Assembly: GCA_028641055.1 (NCBI GenBank)
Contig: JAPCYS010000656.1
Coordinates: forward strand, 398,684 to 462,683
DNA length: 64,000 nt
From: Alopecurus myosuroides
Taxonomy: Eukaryota; Streptophyta; Magnoliopsida; Poales; Poaceae
Reading direction: 5' to 3'
The notes under the pieces are model-generated. The model saw nothing but the letters and a program-made list of their open reading frames with translations. It was not told the origin of the DNA and ran no database searches. Of the stretch, positions 57,097 through 64,000 are shown in pieces (the stretch's first letter is position 1; each line of letters starts with the position of its first letter). The position numbers and the translations under genes are program-made.

Positions 57097-57257
57097 ACCA
57101 ACACTAGAGCTAACCTAGGACAATTCGGTTTGGAAGGTTCCAACCATTTCTTGTAGGTTAGTTATAGTGTCGGTCATTTTGGCGATTTCCGCATTAGAAC
57201 CGTCGGGCGCATTTTCATTGACCATTATACTCTTAGGTGGTTAAGCCCTTAGCAAGA

Positions 57258-57277
57258 GCCGAGGCTCTAAGACCAAT
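57258..57277 (-). other. Primer binding site of the Sirevirus
   Basis: Directly inside the 5' LTR the minus strand reads ATTGGTCTTAGAGCCTCGG. This is close to the TGGTATCAGAGC complement of initiator-Met tRNA used by plant Copia elements, with changes at two positions. Confidence 0.8.
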
Positions 57278-58766
57278 TGAAAGTGCACTATGGTCAACTA
57301 GAGGGGGGGGGTGAATAGGTTGACTGCCAAATTTTCTTCTTTTCCTTTTAATTATGGCTAAGCAAGATAAAGTAAGGTTCTATAGATGTGCAACTAGGTG
57401 AGCAACCTAAGTGATACAAGATAAGATACCCAACGGAAGTAAAACGAAAGGCAACAAGATAAACCACACGCATAAACAAGGAGACAAGGATATGTTTCCC
57501 GTATTTCCTTCTCAATAGAAGTACGTCTACGTTGGAGAGGTGGGGAGCCACCTAGGCGCTCCTCAATAGCACGGTTGTGCACACCTTATTCTCCTTGAGC
57601 TTCTCCGATGAGGGAGATTCTCGTTTCCACTATGAGGTTGACTTAAAGGCGTTGACCATACCCTTACATGAGCTCGAGGTCACTCCACAAGATGGATGGA
57701 GGCTCTCAAGCAATCCGAAGCTTCTTGCAACAAGGTGGAAGCTACAAGCACAAGATCTACTAAGGTTTCTAGGACTCAAGTGGGATTCTAGATCTACTAG
57801 GATCTGGTGGATGGATTTGAAATTCCTTTGGTGGAAGTATGGATCTAGGTCTCCTCTAGCTCTCCACAAAGTATGGGAGTGTTTGGGTGGTCGGAGAGGG
57901 AGATCTAGAAGGTTGAAGCTTTCATTAATGGCTAGGAGAGAGAGTGGGGAAAAGCTTAGCTTTTATGAGGTAGGGGAAGGGGTATTTATAGCCCCTCCCC
58001 AAGTGGCCGTTTGAGCAGCCCACGCAGCACCGGAGGCTTCGATGGTCTTCACTTGTGCGCACCATCGCGGCCCTTTTATCCTTTCCTGGTAAATTTGCTG
58101 GCGGAGGCTCCGCCCACCGGAGTCGCACCGGAGGTTCCGGTGGAGCCTCCGCTCTTATCCAACAGAGCCCCATTTTGGCGGAGCCACCACCGGAGGTGCC
58201 ACCGGAGGCCAACCCCCCACTGCGCCAGTGGAGAGGGCGGAGGCTCTGGTGGTTTCACCGGAGGTTCCGCCCACCCGAAGCGCACCGGAGGTTCCACTGG
58301 AGGATCCGCTCTTATCCAAAAGAGCACCATTTTGGCGGACCCTCCACCGGAGATGCCACCGGAGGCTAGACCCCCAGTGTGCCAGTGGAGAGGGCGGAGG
58401 CTCTGGTGGTTTCACCGTTGGCTTCGCCCAGCGGATGTCCACCGGAGGCTCCGCCCTTGCCTCCGCTCGTATGCACCCGAACGCAGTTTTAGCGGACCCC
58501 ACACCGGAGCCGCACCGGAGGCCCACGCCTGGGCAGTGCAGGAAAAAAGGGCTGGGCCGGAGGTTCCGGTGGTTTCACCGGAGCCTCCGCTCCATGCAAA
58601 AACCACTTTCCAGCTTTGTCATTTTGAGCTCTTTTCAATCCCAATAAAATTGTAACCCATAGAGAATGTAAACTTTATGAACCTGGGAATTTTCATGAAT
58701 AACAAGTTAACGTTAGACCAATAGGTATGTTGCCATTTAATTATCAAAACGGAAGATGATCTTTCA
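57278..58766 (-). repeat. 5' LTR of the Sirevirus
   Basis: 1489 bp, same ends as the 3' LTR. On the minus strand a TATAAATA box at 57983-57990 follows a block (58010-58600) of CACCGGAGGTTCCGGTGG-type palindromes, i.e. the palindromes lie upstream of the promoter. The duplication GACGT follows at 58767-58771. Confidence 0.95.
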
Positions 58767-61416
58767 GACGTCAATATACATATCCAGCTGTAACAAAGAA
58801 TCTAGGACTTGAAACTCCATCTTGGGTCTATGCATCACAACCGTGACCCAATGGCTTTCACAAACGTTGACCGGAAAAAATAACTACATGTGCAATAAAG
58901 TATGTCAAAGATGCGTAGAACCAAATATGCATATCATTTTATGGCATAGTAATTACCTTATCACGCTTGAAATATATTTCCACACATATGTCAACTGCCG
59001 TATTCTTCTCTACCTCTTCCTGGTTGTTGTTTGTTGAATAAAAAGGCTTACCCTTGGCTTTTAGTTCTAGTAACCAATGAGATCTCCATGTTGTGGCCAT
59101 GACACGATCATGATCGACACGACGAGACAAATGCTGCACATAAGCATTGATGTTCCGCAAACCAGATTTTTTTTTAAAATTGATTAGCATTATAATAGAG
59201 ATAGTCATTCCATAAGACAAGGCACATTAAAAAGAATTAAACTATTCGTAATTACATCACCGAGTAGCCAATCATGGCTTAGGATAGGTAAAATTGTTTC
59301 CACACACAAGATGACCTCTTGAGCCTTGGATATCTTTTTTGTACGTAGCCGTTCGGAATTTGCTAATTCATTTACAAATGTCTCCGTCGCTTGTATTTTT
59401 GCATCAGTCAATCCGTTTGTACCACGTCGGACATCATTTGAAGCGAACAGAGCTGCAAGGCATAAAAAATTCAACGCGGTAAGTAAAGTGTGAGGTTGAT
59501 TCGACACGTTGATATTTTTACCCATGGACTTACACTTGGAAGATCTCGCAGCACCCTTTTGGCGTTTGTTGTTCAAATTTTCACTCGCATCACCCGTTTG
59601 GTGCTTCTTGTTCAACTTTTCACTCGCAGAACCCTTTTGGTCCTTGTTGTTCAACTTTTCACTCCCAAAAGGGGACTTTTGATAGTAAGATGGCTTGCGT
59701 GGGCGCTTCTTAACTCCACATTTCTCCTCATTGTGCACACTTTTTTGTTCTGATGAAACTTTGCTGCACTTCACTACACCTCTTATCTTTCGCTTCACAG
59801 ATGCTAATTCCTTTGATGATAAAGTGGATGAGTACCTGTCTGGAAGATTGGAAGTAATTACGAGCGGGTATGTTTTGGCACCCGAGCCTCTCGTGCTGAA
59901 TTTGACACCATGTGCAGACTGTTGTGACGTCCCTGAGTCAATATCATCCTCACTAACACTGGACCGAGTTGGGCGCGCAGGTGTGAAGTTAATTTGTCCG
60001 TCAATATCATTCTTCTTATCTTCATCGCTGCTGTAATAAGACCTGGCAACCTCCGTGGAATCTTTCGGTGAATAACGGTCGTCGTGCTCACTGTCCTCCT
60101 CCCATTCGGAAGCTTGTCCCTTAGAAGATCTGTACAAGAATACTGTCTTGTTTCAGTTTTTAATAACTTGCTGCGAGGCTAAATTGTAATATTAGTCATG
60201 TGAGTTACAAACAGAATTATAAGTATAAATAAGGTTCACCGAACGTGTTGCCTTTTCACATCGTCTAGGAATAAGATACAACTCCTTACGAATGAGATTA
60301 TTATCATTACGGAGGTCAATGCACTCCAAAAGATGCTCCACATAAGGGGGAGCTTTAGCCGCGACTTTACTAGTCTTTGAAGGTTTGGATTTCGGGGGAT
60401 TGAATTTTTGTTTAGGGGTAGCCTCTAGTTTCTGTTTCTTCATGTTTCCATATGTGGATGTAATATTGTCTTCAATCTGCATGTGTAAAGAACAAAATAT
60501 TTAATAATATACTTTTTAAATACCGATCAATGAAAGTTTGACGAGGAGACTATAATGACTTACATCTCCTTGACCATGGCCATATCTAGAGTCATATGCG
60601 TCTCTTTTCGTAGCCTCTCCTTCATTCCAATTTCCCGTCAGTGGGTAAACGGAAGATAGTCTGGGGCCAGAACGTGGAAGAACCTTTTCCCAATACATGT
60701 ACTGCACAAAATAACATTGAAAACTGATTGATAATTTCTAGTAAAGGAAAAAATAGCTAAATTTAATGGCGTACCTACAGTACGGCCATGTTTCTGATTG
60801 GCCAGTGTGCCATTTTATTTCCTCGTCGCACGGCCCTAATGCTTGTCATACAGTATGTCAATGTGAAAGCATTCCAATTTAATCTAGGTATGCGAGGAAC
60901 ATCTTGCACTAAGCAATAGTAAGATGTTGGGACAATCCATTGAGAGGACAGCGCAACAACTGTGCCGATAAGCATCAAAACGGTCTTCTGGACAAACTCG
61001 TCGTCATCTGATCCGGAACTCACAATGATGTCAATTAAATCATCAATAACTAAATTTCTTGATCTAGGATTGAGACAGTGTTCCGATATATTGTCCCTTG
61101 CTTCGGACGCTTCTTCTTTTACTATTTGCGCAATACTCAAACCAACATCTTGAAACCCTAATAGGGCATGAATGTCCTCGGCGGTGATTGAAATTTCACA
61201 GGTGTTCTCTCTTAGCACGAACTTATTTTTTTCAGGGTCGTACACTTCTATGAGATGCCTGAGCAAACCCCTGCGCATCATAACCGGTGGAATTTGAAGC
61301 ATACCATGTATAGAGTTCTCTGTTTGATATAATCTAACCCGTTGCATGTTGGTCAGCCTGTCCACGAGGCTGCACCACTTCTCCATGTTACAACAAATTT
61401 CATCAGGACATTCCAT
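58767..61416 (-). pseudogene. N-terminal exons of the split C48 (ULP1-like) gene
   Basis: The ATG at 61414-61416 follows an acceptor (TTTTTCAG/G). The first coding exon (to about 60780) has a globular domain: MQRVRLYQTENSIHGMLQIP, IEVYDPEKNKFVLRENTCEI, ALLGFQDVGLSIAQ. This is like the N-terminal domain of plant transposon-linked ULP proteins. Then come exons at about 60570-60710, 60250-60480 and a long exon about 59245-60130 that is Ser/Lys-rich with a three-fold EKLNNKDQKGSAS-type repeat and ends near LSHDWLLGD. Exons at about 58950-59175 (NAYVQHLSRRVD, ATTWRSHWLLELKA) and 58767-58885 (ESHWVTVVMHRPKMEFQVLD) carry the catalytic His and Asp. The Sirevirus interrupts the latter exon. The 60777 exon border is ambiguous because a TAG lies next to the donor. 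Confidence 0.72.
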
Positions 61417-61704
61417 CCTGAAAAACAGATGAAATTTTCGCAATTGATTACAACAAAAATATATGCATAAAGTACGGATGATCACGCGCTCCGGATACAT
61501 CAGACAGGTTCTAGCAGATGGGTTCTAGGGTACCTGCGTGCAGGAGTTGACGGTGATCCTCCGCTTGTAGTGCACGTCGTGATTGGAAGAAACCTCGACG
61601 GCGTTGGGGAGGCTCCTAGCGGAGCTGATCGATCTCAAGGAGGTTGTATCCGGCGACTACGATTGCCCTCCGCGGAATGGCCGTACAGATCTTGGGTAGG
61701 GTTT

Positions 61705-62365
61705 ATGAAACGTGTGAAAGCTTATAAGGGGGGCTTCGTGGAGTCCTTGTACGTATACAAAACATATACAAAAATTGATGATAGGGGTATGGTGAGGAAT
61801 TTCGCAATTGACCTCTTGGTTCAGATGCACACTGATGGCAGTGAGAGGTTTGATTTGGCAGATTTTCTTTTCCTTCAAATCCGTATAGCCTCTTACGAAA
61901 AAAAGGTGCTTCCCTTATGCTCCATTTATCCAAGTGCTCATTGATGAAAAGTTTGAGGGTGGAAAGATATTCAAGGACTACAAGCACAACATGTGGACTG
62001 CTCGAGTTGATATTAAGGGTGCAAAGCTCGCCAACCGTACGAAGAACAATACAAATTCTGCTCCTTTGGTAAGGCCTTCAAAGTTCGAGAGATTCATGGC
62101 CAAGATTCAATTCATGCTTTTTCAGATTTGCTCATCCAATGCCCAGGAGATTGCCAACATAAAGTTTGTTGATCGTGTCAAAATTAACAAGTACAAGGCT
62201 CAAGTTCGTGAACTCGGCGGTGAGGCTAGTGACGATGAAGCCATTTCATCATCAAGCACTGCTAATACGAAGTTTCGGTTTTCCACTAAAGGATGCGAGG
62301 AGTTCTTTGAAAAGGCATCAAGTGATGGAGATAGTGGATCCTCTAGTGAAATCTGCTCCGATTGA
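61705..62365 (+). pseudogene. Plus-strand gene fragment of unknown family
   Basis: The frame from MKRVKAYKGGFVESLYVYKT to 61944 is followed, after a one-base slip between about 61905 and 61920, by a second frame to 62365. The second begins VLIDEKFEGGKIFKDYKHNM, continues with KIQFMLFQICSSNAQEIANI and ends in a Ser/Asp/Glu-rich tail (SSDGDSGSSSEICSD). It somewhat resembles structural ORFs of plant mobile elements, but no family is recognised. It runs opposite to the C48 gene and lies about 290 bp from its start, with a GC-rich shared upstream region. Confidence 0.45.
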
Positions 62366-62754
62366 TAATTTCGGAGAGGTAGCGTGTTAGGTTAAAGTCA
62401 TATGTCTCGCTCAAGCTTTGAATCTTATTGGCATGTGAAACTTATAAATCTTTTGGTTATGTCTGAGACTATGTATGATGTATTCCATTAGGTTAAACCT
62501 GTTGTAAACGTTATGCAATGTGGTTTGCGATCCAGTTTATTGAAGCGAGAATTTAGCAACAAAATTTCGATGATTACATTTGTTACATAAAGCTTGTTTA
62601 CTTTTGCATGATTGGAAACTGTAGAATATAGTTGTAGAAATTTCTTTTAAGTAAAACTCATGTATTTATTTTAATTTATCTTCTATTGAATGTAAACACA
62701 AAAATCTGCATGTGTTCTTTACTGTGACACAGCCTAACAAACTTTGAAAGTTCA
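62366..62754. other. AT-rich 3' flank, no gene seen
   Basis: About 390 bp of AT-rich sequence following the plus-strand gene fragment, probably its 3' UTR and flank. No reading frame of note. Confidence 0.45.
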
Positions 62755-63015
62755 AAATATTTAAAGTAATCGACGTGCTATGTCCATGCACCAGATAGTT
62801 TGGTCGACTTTGAAAGTAAAATAATCGACGTGCTATGTCTGTGCACCAGACAGACCGATCGACTTTGAATAGCGAGTTGCTATGTCCGTGCACCAGACAG
62901 TCCGGTCAAGTGTATGGTATGCCTCTATTACGCCACCGGACAGTCTGGTCCGGACTGTCTGTGAGAACGTTCGGCAACCCTGGTAGACTTGTTTCGCCTG
63001 CCGGACTGTCCGGAC
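62755..63015. repeat. Right cluster of GGACTGTC-type palindromic motifs
   Basis: Three staggered copies of a unit containing GTGCTATGTCCGTGCACCAG (with base changes), then ACCGGACAGTCTGGTCCGGA and CCGGACTGTCCGG. The part from 62895 to 63000 matches 45236-45350 in the same direction (AGTGTATGGTA, TGTGAGAACG, GGTAGACTTGTT landmarks). Confidence 0.8.
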
Positions 63016-63349
63016 GCTTGGCCACAGATCTTTATTTCTACTCAACAACGTTTGTGGCACTCTTACTCTAATGGAGTCACCCATAAAAATATAGTTTACA
63101 ATATATAAAAATTCTGCATATAAAACACAATGTTCCAACCAAAACTAAGTTTGTAATATAAAGGTTGGTTCTTAATTTTTTTTCTTCCAGCCTGAATCTC
63201 CCCAAAAACTACTTGCAAACGATGCAAGAATGTGTACACTCCTAATTGTATTCATCTACGATATTACTGCAAAATAATACATGAACGAATAATCAGGAAC
63301 TACCGGAGATTAAAACAATCGACCATATGAAATAAACAGTAAAAAACTT
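63016..63349. other. Spacer, no gene seen
   Basis: AT-rich sequence between the motif cluster and the FAR1-like gene; probably the latter's 3' UTR. Confidence 0.45.
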
Positions 63350-64000
63350 TTACCTAGGATGGTTAGGGCATTTCATGCTGCGTCTGTTATGTCCTGAATC
63401 TTTGCATACACCGCACACATGCAGCTTTTTTCTCTCTTTGAACCCTAGTTGTCTACCATTTTTGGTTGTAGGGGGGTTCTCCGTTCCTGCATCTTCTCTG
63501 TTATACTTACGTGCGCCTTTGGTGCAAACTTTGATAGGATCACCAACGTTAATTTTATTTCCTGCCCACTTCTGTGTATCTTCATTTACAAAGCTTCTGT
63601 TACCATCCCCTCTATTCTCATACACCCGTATGTCCTTCATGTATTGCTTAAAGGTATCGAATACCGATGGGTCATTGCATGCCACATGGAAAGCTTCTGC
63701 TCCTAATACGCTGAGATCGCTATATCTTCTTCGCTCCTCTGCACCTGACCAACCATATCCATAAAGATCACTGCTGCATCTCTTGGGAAGGCCATAGCTT
63801 TCTTTCTTTGAGAGGCGTTGATGAACTAAACACCTTCGCATATCAGAAAAATTTCAGTTCCTTCATTACAAAGAGAATATGGTTGCAAGGAATCCCCTTT
63901 CGATCCATCCTTCGGCAGCTGCACTTTATAGTTTCTTCCGAGCTGGTAATGTTATTTTTCCATTTAACGATATACTTTCGAAAGTCATTTCCAACAATCT
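63350..64000 (-). pseudogene. FAR1/MULE-type protein, C-terminal part, cut by window edge
   Basis: Reading from the right edge on the minus strand, the frame carries a SWIM zinc-finger signature (IKCSCRRMDRKGIPCNHILF: CXC followed by CXH). A single extra T in a T run near 63848 shifts the frame. The 163-codon continuation (63841-63350) has RRYSDLSVLGAEAFHVACND and SVFDTFKQYM and ends with a Cys/His motif CGVCKDSGHNRRSMKCPNHP, as in FAR1-related and MULE transposase-derived proteins. FAR1 proteins are transcription factors that derive from Mutator-like transposases. The N-terminus and catalytic domain lie outside the window. It is transcribed in the same direction as the C48 gene. Confidence 0.75.

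Larger units (their letters stand above)
46747..58766 (-). mobile_element. Sirevirus-type Copia LTR retrotransposon with env-like ORF
   Basis: A 12.0-kb element with LTRs at 46747-48215 and 57278-58766, TG...CA ends and the 5-bp duplication GACGT (46742-46746 and 58767-58771). The order on the minus strand is gag, protease, integrase, reverse transcriptase, RNase H, env-like ORF. The tract next to the 3' LTR with the ATCAATTACC / AAAAAGGGGGAGAA arrangement, the LTR palindromes, the zinc-knuckle gag with a coiled-coil extension and the third ORF all match Sireviruses (Maximus/SIRE type). By eye the LTRs differ at roughly 18 sites in a ~330-bp stretch, so the insertion is much older than the Gypsy element. 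Every gene has stops or frameshifts. Confidence 0.93.

Overview
The window is grass (Poaceae) nuclear DNA, almost entirely nested transposable elements plus decayed gene-like sequence. The evidence is spliced plant genes with GT-AG introns, CACTA elements with TTTAGTCCCGGTT / TTTAGCACCGGTT subterminal motifs, a Sirevirus-type Copia element, a Tat-like Gypsy element, a Stowaway MITE, LINE insertions with poly(A) tails, and AP2- and B3-type plant DNA-binding domains. The species cannot be fixed from the sequence; a large, repeat-rich grass genome is the safest reading. No rRNA, tRNA, CRISPR array or bacterial-style operon was seen.

Region by region: (1) 1-12242 is a ~361-bp tandem repeat interrupted by a very young Gypsy element (310-10203, minus strand, 5-bp duplication CTAGG). 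The element keeps gag and a protease but only the first ~20 residues of reverse transcriptase. Where the rest of pol should be there is an apparently intact nine-exon gene (eight coding exons, 846 aa) on the opposite strand with its own TATA box. (2) 12243-19307 holds a B3-domain gene with a 3.2-kb intron filled by ten ~205-bp repeats, an AP2-like gene and a small coiled-coil gene, each with coding lesions. (3) 19308-22449 has no convincing gene. (4) 22450-39909 is a CACTA element (duplication GAC) coding on the minus strand for a small coiled-coil/membrane protein, a TNP2-type transposase and a second ORF ending in a C48 (ULP1-like) peptidase. A second CACTA element (24247-29484, duplication GTA) is inserted inside that second ORF. 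The outer element also carries an AP2-like gene, twin ~104-bp hairpins and several short tandem repeats. (5) 39913-46123 contains two retroposed insertions with poly(A) and 12-16 bp duplications, a Stowaway MITE and a cluster of GGACTGTC-type motifs. (6) 46124-61416 is a multi-exon gene on the minus strand ending in a third, different C48 peptidase. A 12-kb Sirevirus (46747-58766, duplication GACGT) splits it inside an exon. (7) 61705-64000 has a plus-strand gene fragment of unknown family, a second GGACTGTC cluster and the C-terminal part of a FAR1/MULE-type protein running off the right edge.

How the parts relate: the young Gypsy element lacks most of pol and must depend on a partner for replication. 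The outer CACTA transposase and second ORF and the Sirevirus frames carry several stops or frameshifts, so those elements look immobile. The C48 gene in section 6, together with the FAR1-like protein and similar direct repeats on both sides, may be the cargo of a large MULE-type element whose right end lies beyond the window. Of everything here, the intact spliced antisense gene in the young Gypsy element is the least ordinary.
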